The translations under genes and the position numbers were made by a program. 64,000 bases of DNA from JACPFV01 sp035526825. Its GTDB lineage: Bacteria > Pseudomonadota > Gammaproteobacteria > Nevskiales > Nevskiaceae. Location of the stretch: positions 1 to 64,000 of the forward strand of contig DATLBT010000012.1 in NCBI GenBank assembly GCA_035526825.1, given 5' to 3'. This document shows positions 32,627 to 40,715 of the stretch, in pieces. The number at the start of each line of letters is the position of its first letter. Position 1 is the stretch's first letter. The notes under the pieces are model-generated. The model saw only the letters and a list, made by a program, of their open reading frames with translations, searched no databases and was not told the DNA's origin.

Positions 32627-33846
32627 GGCGTGTCGTCCTTTGCGCCGAGCCGTTCGAGCGCGCCCGACAGGTTGGCTTCCGAATCGATGAGGAACTGACC
32701 CGACGCGACGACCTGCTCGCCGCCTGACAGCCCCGACACGATCTCGGTCATGCCGCCGCCGCTGCGGCCCGTGCGCACGATCGTCAGCACGAAGCGGTCA
32801 TTCGCGAGCACGATGACGCGCGGTTGCGTGCCGTCGTCGATGATCGCGCCGGAAGGCACCAGCACCGCATCACCGGACGCAGCTGGGCGCAATGCCACCT
32901 GCACGAACTGGCCGGGCACGAGGCGCCCTTCGGGGTTGTCGAGCACGATTCGGGCGCGCTGCGTGCGCGTGCCTGCATCCACCTGGGGTAGCAAAGCTTC
33001 GATCGTGCCTGTGAACGTCTCGCCCGGCAGCGCATCGACGCTCACATCCACCGGCGTGCCGGTGCCCGCGGAGCTCGCCGCTAGCGGCGGCAACGCGGCC
33101 TCGACCCACACGCTGCCCGTGCCATTGAGGCGCAGCAGCGGCATGCCCGCCGCGACGGCCTGGCCTTCGCGCACAACGATCTCACTCACCACACCTGCCG
33201 CCGGCGCGGTCAGCACGATCGCGCCGCGTGCATCGACCTTGGCGCCGGCCGGCAGTCCCAACGCCCGCAGCCGTCCGCCGGTGGCGGCTTGCAGGCTGCG
33301 CCCTTCCACCGACTGCGCATTGCGCAGCGCCCCGGCCTCGGCGAGCGCGGCGCTCCACGTGGGCGAACGCACGGCCATTAGCACCTGGCCGGATCGCACC
33401 GGCTCGAATGGCGTGCGCACGAACAATCGCTCGACCACCGCATCGACCGGCAGGCTGATCACCCGCTCCTCGCGCAGGTTCCAGCCGATCGTGCCGGGCA
33501 CGCGCTGGGTCGCCGGCAAACGACCGCGCGTGGCGACGACGGTGCGGATGCCGAGGTTCTGGCGCACTTCGGGGGCGATGCGTACGCCGGCGGAACCTGG
33601 CGCGTCGTCGGCGTACTTCGGCACCAGCTGCATGTCCATGAAGGGTGACTTGCCAGGCTTGTCGAAGTGCTGGTTCGGCACCATCGGGTCGTACCAGTAC
33701 AGGACCTTTTTCTCTGCGGACGTGGCGGACGTGGCCGGCGCCGGGCCCGCGTCGCCGGCGTTACCCCAGAGATACCCCAGGCCCAACGCGCCGGCGAGCA
33801 GAAGGCCACCGGCGGCGATGACGGCGACGCGTTCGTTGCGGGTCAT
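32623..33846 (-). CDS. cusB: CusB-family membrane fusion protein
   Basis: This 407-residue periplasmic adaptor of the RND pump has an N-terminal membrane anchor (about residues 8-28) and a heavy-metal-binding segment YWYDPMVPNQHFDKPGKSPF that continues to MDMQLVPKYAD, with the Met and His ligands typical of CusB. Barrel-sandwich and beta-barrel regions follow (VVSEIVVREGQAVAAGMPLL). ATGA overlaps tie it to the outer-membrane gene before it and cusA after it. Confidence 0.92.
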   Translation of the reverse strand: MTRNERVAVIAAGGLLLAGALGLGYLWGNAGDAGPAPATSATSAEKKVLYWYDPMVPNQHFDKPGKSPFMDMQLVPKYADDAPGSAGVRIAPEVRQNLGIRTVVATRGRLPATQRVPGTIGWNLREERVISLPVDAVVERLFVRTPFEPVRSGQVLMAVRSPTWSAALAEAGALRNAQSVEGRSLQAATGGRLRALGLPAGAKVDARGAIVLTAPAAGVVSEIVVREGQAVAAGMPLLRLNGTGSVWVEAALPPLAASSAGTGTPVDVSVDALPGETFTGTIEALLPQVDAGTRTQRARIVLDNPEGRLVPGQFVQVALRPAASGDAVLVPSGAIIDDGTQPRVIVLANDRFVLTIVRTGRSGGGMTEIVSGLSGGEQVVASGQFLIDSEANLSGALERLGAKDDTP

Positions 33847-35093
33847 GGCGCGTTCTCCGGCAGCAGGAAGGCGAGCGCGGCCCAGACGCGGCCGAGCTCA
33901 CCGAGGTGCTCGGCGTGCGAGCGATGGACTTCGAGCTCGGCGACGCGCGCATCGAACCACGGCTGCAGCTCGCCACCGGCACGGTAGGCAGCCAGTGCCG
34001 CGGCGCTGCGATCCCGCGCCAGTGGCAGAAGGCGGCGTTCGTGCAGCGCCACCTGACGCTTCAATGCCTCCCAACGCACGAAGGCGGCATCGATCTCGGC
34101 AGCCAGAGCACGCCGCTCGTCCTCGCGTAACGCCAGCGCTTGTCGGTATTCGGCTTCCCGCGCCAGCACGCCGCGATCCTGGCGGCTGCGCTGGAACAGC
34201 GGCAGCGCGATGCCGACTTCGACGCTGAGCATGTCGCTGCGATCGCGGTCACGTTGGCCGTAGGCGGCGGTGAGGCTCCAGTCCGGGCGCTTGTCGGCAC
34301 GCGAGGCATCGACGGCCGCCGCGGCGGTCTCCACGCGGGCGCGGCTGCCCAGCAAGGGCGCGATCTCATCGAGCCGCGCCTGCAACTGGGAACGCGAGAA
34401 AGGCAGTGCATCGAACACCGGCGTGTTGGCGAGCGATGGTGCGCCTGCGCCCGGCACCCAGCGTCGCAGCGACGCCAGGGCGGCGTCACGTTGTCCTCGT
34501 GCGTCCTCGAGCTGGTTTTCGAGTTCCAGCCCTGCGGACTCGACAGCCAATGCGTCGGCGAGCGAGCCGGCGCCTCCGCCCGCGCGGGCCCGCGCCAGCT
34601 TCGCGGCCAGGCGCGCCTGCTCGCGCAGCTGCTCGAACGCATGCACCTCGTGGTTCACCGCCCACGCATCGATCCAGGCATCGGCCGCGGCGCGCTGCAC
34701 GGCGAGCCGTTCGACCGCCGCTTGCGCACGCGCTTCGTCCACCTGCCTCAGTGCCAATGTGCGCTGCGCATTGCGCTTGGCGGCGGCCGGGAATTCCTGG
34801 CGCACGCCGATGCGCTTCATGGTCATGTCGTCGAACGTGGGATCGAACGCATCGCCGCCGGTGACCGGCAGGTTCTCGATGCCGACCATGAGCATCGGAT
34901 CGGGCAGCACGCCCGCGCGAGAGGCTTCGGCTTCGGCCGCGGCGACGACGGCATCCTGCGCTTCGAGTCGCGGTGCCTGCACGCCCGCGAGGCGCACGGC
35001 TTCGGCCAGGGTTAGCGGCGACTCGGCAGCGTGGGCGATGACCGGGCCGCATGCGGCCGCGATCAGGATGACTAGCGAGAGATAACGAGGCAT
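33843..35093 (-). CDS. cusC: CusC/TolC-like outer-membrane efflux protein
   Basis: The 416-residue product has a signal peptide (MPRYLSLVILIAAACGPVIA, start ATG 35093) and two outer-membrane-efflux repeats rich in Ala/Arg/Leu coiled coil (EAVRLAGVQAPRLEAQDAVV near the start). It forms the outer-membrane channel of the Cus pump. A 14-codon upstream extension to 35135 lacks a signal-like start. It is the second gene of the minus-strand efflux operon. Confidence 0.88.
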   Translation of the reverse strand: MPRYLSLVILIAAACGPVIAHAAESPLTLAEAVRLAGVQAPRLEAQDAVVAAAEAEASRAGVLPDPMLMVGIENLPVTGGDAFDPTFDDMTMKRIGVRQEFPAAAKRNAQRTLALRQVDEARAQAAVERLAVQRAAADAWIDAWAVNHEVHAFEQLREQARLAAKLARARAGGGAGSLADALAVESAGLELENQLEDARGQRDAALASLRRWVPGAGAPSLANTPVFDALPFSRSQLQARLDEIAPLLGSRARVETAAAAVDASRADKRPDWSLTAAYGQRDRDRSDMLSVEVGIALPLFQRSRQDRGVLAREAEYRQALALREDERRALAAEIDAAFVRWEALKRQVALHERRLLPLARDRSAAALAAYRAGGELQPWFDARVAELEVHRSHAEHLGELGRVWAALAFLLPENAP

Positions 35094-35168
35094 GGTGCCT
35101 CCCGACGAGAGCGACGGAACGCACGCACGGCGCAAGGCGCCAGCGTGGCCAGTGGCAACGTCGGGTGG

Positions 35169-35546
35169 CTAAATGAGAAGGCTGCAGTAGCGCAATCGCG
35201 GGGGCGGGTCCGACCGGACGATCGGCACCCCCACCTGTTGCGTGACATGCGACGCAGGAGGAGTGAGAACGAGCGAGAACGCGGGCGGCAACGCCAGCAT
35301 CGGCACGCTAGGGGCACTGGCATCGGTCAGCAGCGTCAGGTCCGGCACGCAGTGCTTTTCGCACAGCATCAGCGATTCCGCCTGGACCGGCGCCATGTCC
35401 ATCTGCGCGCAATGCTCCATGCCGGCCGGCATCGGCGGCGGCGCCGCTTCGACCAGCTCGCAGGCATACGCCGCCATCGCTACCTGCTGGAACAGCAGGC
35501 TGGCGAGCACCAGCAGGCTCAGTCGAATATGGGCGCGGCGGAACAT
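35169..35546 (-). CDS. Small secreted Cys/Met/His protein of the cus operon
   Basis: The 125-residue protein has a signal peptide (LSLLVLASLLFQQVAMAAYA). The mature part contains several potential copper ligands (MPAGMEHCAQMDM, then MLCEKHC) and a Pro-rich end. The gene lies 75 bases before the TolC-like gene on the same strand, a position often filled by small copper-inducible secreted proteins. Metal binding is inferred from residues only. Confidence 0.62.
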   Translation of the reverse strand: MFRRAHIRLSLLVLASLLFQQVAMAAYACELVEAAPPPMPAGMEHCAQMDMAPVQAESLMLCEKHCVPDLTLLTDASAPSVPMLALPPAFSLVLTPPASHVTQQVGVPIVRSDPPPRLRYCSLLI

Positions 35547-35689
35547 ACGAGGATCCTACCGGCTCACGCCCGGCCGAGCCACCCGCCGGGGCACCCGATT
35601 CCACCGCAGACCGGCCCTGGAGTCTCCGGGGCGGGTCATGATCTTCCGCGGTGGCCGTTGTTGGATGGGATGGCGGCGACGCCGCCGCC

Positions 35690-35818
35690 CTAGTGCGGTA
35701 CTTGTGCCGTCTCGTCCGATGCCACGGATCTTCCCTCGCGCGAGCGGTCCCGGAAGGCCAGCAGACGCAGGGCATTGGCAACAACCAGCAACGTTGATCC
35801 TTCGTCGAAAAGCGATGC
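35690..35818 (-). pseudogene. C-terminal remnant of a metal P-type ATPase
   Basis: The last about 42 residues (SLFDEGSTLLVVANALRLLA, then FRDRSREG) match the conserved final membrane helix of P1B-type ATPases (the MGxTLLVxLNALRL pattern). Nothing of the ATPase precedes it; the frame runs into an unrelated sequence at about 35820. It is a tail left by deletion or recombination. Confidence 0.7.
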
Positions 35819-35823
35819 CGGGG

Positions 35824-36102
35824 GTGCGGGAAACACCGCTCGAGAACCTGCAATGGCGCCTGACCTGGCCCGCTTACGATGAGTCGCAGTTGGCCGCGGC
35901 ACTGGAGGATTACCTGGGCGGCATCGGCCGGGATGACTTTGCGACCGCCGTTCGCCTTCGGCTGTGGAACGAGTTGAACGCTGCGCGCTACTGGAATGCT
36001 AATGCCTTGTTTGCCCTGGAGCGGCCATCTCGGTGCAGCCTGGAGGCGTGCGTCAGCGAACGACGCTTGGCACGCCTGCTTGTGGCTGAGCACGGTGTTT
36101 AA
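35824..36102 (+). pseudogene. Fragment of a paralogue of the 62567 gene
   Basis: Residues from TPLENLQWRLTWPAY to VRLRLWNELNAARY closely match TPIEQLQWRYAWGAY to CRLKLWEELASAEA of the protein at 62567. This covers about 50 of that protein's 257 residues. The sequence then diverges (YWNANALFALERPSR). A GTG at 35824 could start it, but the fragment begins exactly where the P-type ATPase tail ends, so this is a recombination junction. Confidence 0.7.
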
Positions 36103-36125
36103 TCATTGCACGGCGCCGCTCGGCC

Positions 36126-37605
36126 TCAAGAGATCGCAACCAGCAGCAGGGCCGCCAGTGCGGCCAGCACGGCTACCGGCAGCAGGTTGAGCACATGCGG
36201 CGCGCTCACTCGGTACAGAAGTTCGTCGATTGCGCCGACTCGCCGAAGCCACCCCGGCCTGTGCTGTGGCAGCACTGTGACGTCGGGCTCGACCAGCTGC
36301 GCGGCTCGTCGGCCGCTCTCGACAGCCGCTTCGATGCTCCAGACGTCAGCGGCAGTCCGGGTGTGTGCGCCGGCCAGCAGCAGGTTGGGCACCGGGGTCG
36401 CCTGGGTCGGCTGCCACGGTTGGGTATGGGTGGTATTGACCCACTTCGGCTGCTTTGGTCGGATGCCGTCGGGTGAGAAAATCCACTCGTGCCAGACTTC
36501 GATCTGCCGGATCGGAAACTCTGCTAGCGACCTGCCACCGTTACCTTCGCGGATCAGCGCATCGAGTGCGCCACAGCGCAAGAGCTGCGCCTTGACCTCC
36601 TCGATGAATTGCGGCTCGGTGCAACGTTCCACCGGCACGCCGTACAGCCGACCCGGCACGCTGGACACACAGGAGGTTCCGGTCCATAGCGACCCGTTGC
36701 CCTCACCGAGGTCGACGTCCCTGGCCCAGACCTGATCCTCGGCGAACAACGTCAGGTTGAACTCGGAATCGGCAACCACGAGAGCGCAGCGTTTGCGCGG
36801 CCAGCGGATGCGTTCGGCGAACGCGATGCGGAACGAAACCTGGGTATGTGGGCCGTCCTGGATCAGCGGCTGGAACAGGCACAGCTGGTCGAGCCGGGCG
36901 AGCGCCGGCGTGCGCTGGATGATCTCGGCCGCCGCAAACGGATTGGTCGCCAACACATGAATCGCTGCCTCGACCCGTGCACCCGATTCCAGGTGCGCGC
37001 CGCTGATCCGGGTGCCGTCGTAGTCGAAGTGATGCAGCTTCTGTTGCCCATGGAACTGCACACCGCTGGTAACCAGGTGCCGCAACCAATGTTCGAACCA
37101 GAATTCGCTGCTTGGACCGCGCAGCAACAGCCAGCCGGAACCTGCACCGTGGCTCCAGGCTGGGCCCTGCGCATCAGCTGGGTGTGGATGCGCCGGCTTG
37201 CTGGTCAACTGCTTGAGAAAAAACTGGCCTGCCTGGTGCAATGAGACGCGGGTCCAGTCGCAACCGATCCACGGGCCGAAGCAGGCAACCCAGGTCGACC
37301 ATGCGGTCGGGGTCAGCAGTGGCCGCCACTGCGCGGCGGCGTTCAGGCCCGAATAGTGCTCGACACTGCGCCGGTTCGCCGTCCACGTCTTCAGCATCAG
37401 CCAGGCCCAGCGCAGCCGGTCGCGCCGGGTCATGCGAAACATCTTGCAGACATCGACCATCCATCCAGCGATGTCGTCGAATTCGGCTTTACCGTGGTCC
37501 GGCGCAACCCCGAAATCGATTGGCCGCGACAGCGCGCAGTCATACACGCTGCCGCCATCCGCGAAAGGAATCTGCCGCATCAGGTCGAAGGTGTTGTGGT
37601 ACCAA
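36126..37605 (-). pseudogene. N-truncated FAD-dependent oxidoreductase (amine-oxidase family)
   Basis: An open frame from ATG 37580 encodes 484 residues of a flavin amine oxidase/desaturase-like protein. It has the C-terminal FAD-binding block LLLAGAHTRTAADVWSIEAA and a terminal membrane helix (LLPVAVLAALAALLLVAIS). The N-terminal GxGxxG Rossmann motif, essential for FAD, is absent. Homology-like residues (WYHNTFDLMRQIPF) continue upstream of the ATG to about 37604, where a stop and foreign sequence begin. It is therefore a 5'-truncated gene and probably inactive. HpnE-type hydroxysqualene or phytoene desaturase relatives are the nearest guess. Confidence 0.72.
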
Positions 37606-37627
37606 GGCTACCGAGTACCAGGGACTA

Positions 37628-37757
37628 CGCGGACGTGATTGAACGTGGCGGTTATTCAACTCAAGAAATCGAAGCCATGCGAAGTTGCGGCCAGAAGTTC
37701 TACGAGACACAACGACGAGATTTCTTCTTCGGCAATGTTGAAAGCACTCGCAAGTGA
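37628..37757 (+). pseudogene. Possible C-terminal remnant of a CoA-transferase
   Basis: The stretch VIERGGYSTQEIEAMRSCGQ resembles the GYSxxEIxALxxxG end of class III (CaiB/BaiF) CoA-transferases, followed by 20 more residues to a stop at 37757. The preceding bases belong to the opposite-strand oxidoreductase remnant. No start is present. The similarity is short and uncertain. Confidence 0.3.
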
Positions 37758-37818
37758 ATGTGGCAGGCGCAATAGGGTCGCAGCCAACTGCGCGTTCCCA
37801 TTAGAGCTGCTCTGTGTT

Positions 37819-38439
37819 TCATGGCTCTCCGAATAGGCACGTCTGCATCGTCGCCGGAACCAGATCCGGTTCGAAGTCCGGATCGTCGAGTCGTGGATCG
37901 TCATCGGACAGGTCGTCCCAGCCCTGATCCATCACGACCGTCGCGCGTTCCCGCCGCAACGGCAGGCTGGCCCGATCGAAGCATTGGCGGACAAGGCTGG
38001 CCTCGAGCTGTTCCGCAATGCCGACCCATCGCGGATCGGGATCGATCCGGCAGTCGGGGTCGAGGTACCCGGTGTCCCCTCGGGGATGCCAATGGTTGAA
38101 GAACACAAGGTAGTAGTCCGCGACCCGGCTGACCTTCAGCCACAACGCGACGTACACCCGGTCGTGCTGGCGAATCCAGTCGATCTTGCTCGCGTTGTCC
38201 ATGCGCCACAGCCACGTCGCGAAATCCGGCGCCATGGCATCGGTGATGACGCGCTCCCTGGCAAGCCGGGGCGGAGCGAAGGTGGATTCCACGCGCATCC
38301 CGGTCGTGCGCACGAACGCTTCCAGGGCCGCGTCGAGCCGATCGTCCTGCGCATTGGCGCCCAATGCCGACATATCGGCGTCCCAGGCCACGCCGCCGGG
38401 ATAGACAATCCTCAGTCGGTGCTCCAACCAGGTTTCCAA
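37819..38439 (-). CDS. Hypothetical soluble protein
   Basis: A 206-residue protein of unknown family, rich in Trp, Asp and Arg. Visible segments are VYVALWLKVSRVADYYLVFF and an acidic C-terminus (DDLSDDDPRLDDPDFEPDL). No signal or membrane segment is seen. It is third in a minus-strand series after the HD hydrolase and the 98-residue protein, and only 23 bases follow the latter, so an operon is likely. Confidence 0.6.
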   Translation of the reverse strand: METWLEHRLRIVYPGGVAWDADMSALGANAQDDRLDAALEAFVRTTGMRVESTFAPPRLARERVITDAMAPDFATWLWRMDNASKIDWIRQHDRVYVALWLKVSRVADYYLVFFNHWHPRGDTGYLDPDCRIDPDPRWVGIAEQLEASLVRQCFDRASLPLRRERATVVMDQGWDDLSDDDPRLDDPDFEPDLVPATMQTCLFGEP

Positions 38440-38462
38440 GACAGGCCCCCGTTATTCCTGGC

Positions 38463-38759
38463 TCACGCGCACTCGTCAGGCAAATCGGCGACCTGCGCAT
38501 CCCACCAGGGACGAAGTGCCAACTGGACGAAGGCCTCCATCACATCCGGCAGCAGTGAATGCGCGCCCTCCTCGAGCTGCAGGCGACATAGCGTGCGAAA
38601 TACGTCCAGCTGCATCGGCGTAAGGGTGCGTATGACCGGCGTGGTCAGGCACAGCGCGATGGCCACGGCGCTGGAGCTGCCATCGACGGAAATGCGCGCA
38701 CTCCCGCGCGGCAAGCCGTCACCGCTGGTTTCCAGCCACTGGGCAACGGACATGCCCAT
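38463..38759 (-). CDS. Hypothetical protein
   Basis: A 98-residue protein with a central hydrophobic stretch (SSAVAIALCLTTPVIRTLTP) and a helical C-terminus (VMEAFVQLALRPWWDAQVAD). No family is recognised. ATG 38759 has a perfect GGAGG ribosome site eight bases upstream and lies just after the HD-gene stop (38761), so start and operon membership are well supported. A 13-codon upstream extension is rejected for that reason. Confidence 0.6.
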   Translation of the reverse strand: MGMSVAQWLETSGDGLPRGSARISVDGSSSAVAIALCLTTPVIRTLTPMQLDVFRTLCRLQLEEGAHSLLPDVMEAFVQLALRPWWDAQVADLPDECA

Positions 38760-38760
38760 T

Positions 38761-39330
38761 TCAGGATCCTCCGGGACGGTGGGCGTACTCGGCGTCAAAC
38801 AGGGCTTCGAGAACGCCGTGCGTTCCTCGCACCTGATCGATGACCAGCCTGGCCCAGTCGAAGTAGGCCTGCCGCCTTTCGAGCGACCAATCCGCGGGTG
38901 GCGTCGCGTTGATGTCGCGCAGGTTCGCGATCTTGTCGGCCAATTTCACCAGCCTGGCAGACGGAGATGCCTGTGCGGCATGTTCGACCTGGAGGCGCTT
39001 GCGCTCCTCCTTCGGCAACGACTTGTCGTCACTGACGGCTTCGACATGAGCCAGGACATCCGGGCCGAAGGCGTTACGGATCTTGGTGCGCCCTTCCTCC
39101 AGCGTCGGCTGGCCGGGACCCCCGCAGCAGTCTTCCAGGTAGTCATGCAACGCCGCAGCGCACAGGACGTCTTCGTCCTCGACCGATCCTTCGACGGCAA
39201 GGATCCTGACCAGCGCAATGGGGTGGTTGATATAGGGCGATGCCTCAGCATCCTTCCGCCGCTGGTTCCGGTGGGCATCCGCAGCGAACCCCAGGGCATC
39301 GATGACGATCGCCAGGGAACCCGTATCCAT
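38761..39330 (-). CDS. Mesh1/SpoT-like HD hydrolase
   Basis: The 189-residue HD-domain protein has the small alarmone hydrolase pattern: H20 in ADAHRNQRR, PYINHP (H36), HD at 62-63 in LHDYLED, and ARLVKLADKIANLRD near residue 130. This resembles the stand-alone (p)ppGpp hydrolases (Mesh1, SAH) derived from SpoT. The usual HDxxED is kept, so it is probably active against (p)ppGpp or (p)ppApp. The remaining operon genes are of unknown function. Other HD phosphohydrolases are possible. Confidence 0.75.
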   Translation of the reverse strand: MDTGSLAIVIDALGFAADAHRNQRRKDAEASPYINHPIALVRILAVEGSVEDEDVLCAAALHDYLEDCCGGPGQPTLEEGRTKIRNAFGPDVLAHVEAVSDDKSLPKEERKRLQVEHAAQASPSARLVKLADKIANLRDINATPPADWSLERRQAYFDWARLVIDQVRGTHGVLEALFDAEYAHRPGGS

Positions 39331-39352
39331 GTCGCCTCCGGCTTCGTTTGGA

Positions 39353-39620
39353 CTATGGAATTATGCGACTGCCCGGTCTCAAGCCACGAGATTGGGGCGC
39401 TGGACCTTCTCGACCAAAATTCCAACTCGGGTTGATCAGGGCGCCAGTGCTGATCCACTTCCGGGAAGGCGACCGCGTGGGAGACCTGCAACCAGTACTC
39501 GGAGCACATCCGGCGCGGATCGACGGCGGCACGCCGGGCCTGCAACAGATGGATCGCCCAGGCAAGGCGGCGTGAATAGATCGCCGCAGGCGCGCCACAG
39601 GTGCGGTGTTAGCGCACCAT
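39353..39620 (-). pseudogene. Possible gene remnant
   Basis: One frame in this region reads like protein (IYSRRLAWAIHLLQARRAAV, then PRRMCSEYWLQVSHAVAFPE). It has no ATG or GTG start; a stop lies about 39620 and it fades into the upstream region of the HD gene. It may be the body of a small gene with a lost or TTG start. No other gene is seen between 39331 and 39648. Confidence 0.3.
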
Positions 39621-39648
39621 CGGCTGCTGCCATTACGTGGAGAGTTTT

Positions 39649-39876
39649 CTAGACGGCGAATGGACCGTAGGTCACATGCGTGCTCCATTCCCCGTGCGGA
39701 TCCAAGACCCGAACGGCGCTGGGCTCGTGCCACTCTTCCCAATGTCTGCGGCAGCGTTGCCTCGCCAAGGACAGTGCCTCATCTTGGGTAGGTACAGACT
39801 GGATTCGTTCTTTCGCGCTGAGGATCTCCCATTGCCCGGTCGAAGGTATCCGCCGCACGTAGAAGGTGTATTCCAT
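39649..39876 (-). CDS. Small DUF2188-like hypothetical protein
   Basis: The 75-residue product has a beta-beta-alpha layout: YTFYVRRIPSTGQWEILSAK, then a helix with TQDEALSLARQRCRRHW, then a short strand. This resembles DUF2188-type domains. It stands alone. ATG 39876 gives a domain-like start. Confidence 0.45.
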   Translation of the reverse strand: MEYTFYVRRIPSTGQWEILSAKERIQSVPTQDEALSLARQRCRRHWEEWHEPSAVRVLDPHGEWSTHVTYGPFAV

Positions 39877-40075
39877 GGCATTAGTACGGCGCTGTACGAA
39901 GAGGATCCTGGATCCACATTGTCAAGTGGCTTCGGACCGCGCGTCAAAGGGCGGAGTGGTGGCGAAGAAGTGCGGCAACCTCCTGCGGGAGAGTAGTTTC
40001 CTGCCGATTTCATGGCGACACGCCAGGACGCATCCACTGCAGTCGGATGTTAGGGGGCATTTTTCGGATTCACTT

Positions 40076-40385
40076 CAACCTGAAATTCGCTGCGTGAATG
40101 ACGGCCCTTTATATTTTTTGTCTCGGCTGCGATGAGGGCCGCGAAAGCGACAGAGCCAGGCATAACCATTCCACCAAGCCCTGCGACGCGCGTCCGACTC
40201 GTGGGTCGGCGAGCCCGGCATTTATTTCAGTGTTCAGGCGCATGGTGATTTCTGGCGGCGAGCCGCGTGGTGCGTCAATGCCGAACCATGAGCCTGCCTC
40301 TTACCCTGGAGGAAAACGCTCATTGGTGGTACCGGCATTAGTGCCTCCGAGCGCTTCGACGTAGTCACGGCAAGGGGCCTCGTCG
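40076..40385 (-). pseudogene. Remnant of a Bug-type receptor gene
   Basis: The minus strand is a diverged copy of the 3' third of the Bug gene at 43528. Equivalent segments include the bases around GCGCTCGGAGGCACTA, ATGAGCG and CTCATGGTT, and the coded segment RLNTEINAGLADP. An in-frame stop (ending GTTNERFPPG) and indels show it is dead. It lies inverted relative to the intact gene, 3.5 kb away. The rest of 39877-40715 shows nothing convincing. Confidence 0.75.
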
Positions 40386-40715
40386 GCACAGCTGGCGGCG
40401 ACAAGCGGCTTAGTCGCGGAGAGAAAAGACGGGGTACCCGTCAGTGAGTACCGCTCTACGTCATGGATAATGAACGGGCGGTGCAGGATTGTGAGCAGGA
40501 CGTCAAATGTTTGGCAGCACCAGACCATCGCCGAGGTGTATTCCCGAAATCGCGTTCCGGCGGCAACCCAGTGCCGCCCGTCGGATTCGATTAAGGGCTG
40601 GGAATTCGAGCGGCGAATGGCAGGCACCAGGGAAGCCCTCCTGTTCTGCCGAGGGCATTGCAATTTCCCTTCCTTGATCCTTGAAATGGCAAGTGGGGCG
40701 GTTGTATACGGAGGA

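Noticed and set aside
32750..34228. 492-codon plus-strand frame opposite cusB and cusC
   Set aside because: It crosses the boundary of two well-identified genes and has no domain.
37639..37836. 65-codon plus-strand frame
   Set aside because: It overlaps the remnant in another frame, lacks a ribosome site and has no domain-like composition.
37984..39435. 483-codon plus-strand frame
   Set aside because: It runs antisense across three small genes with good ribosome sites, including the HD hydrolase; composition is shadow-like.
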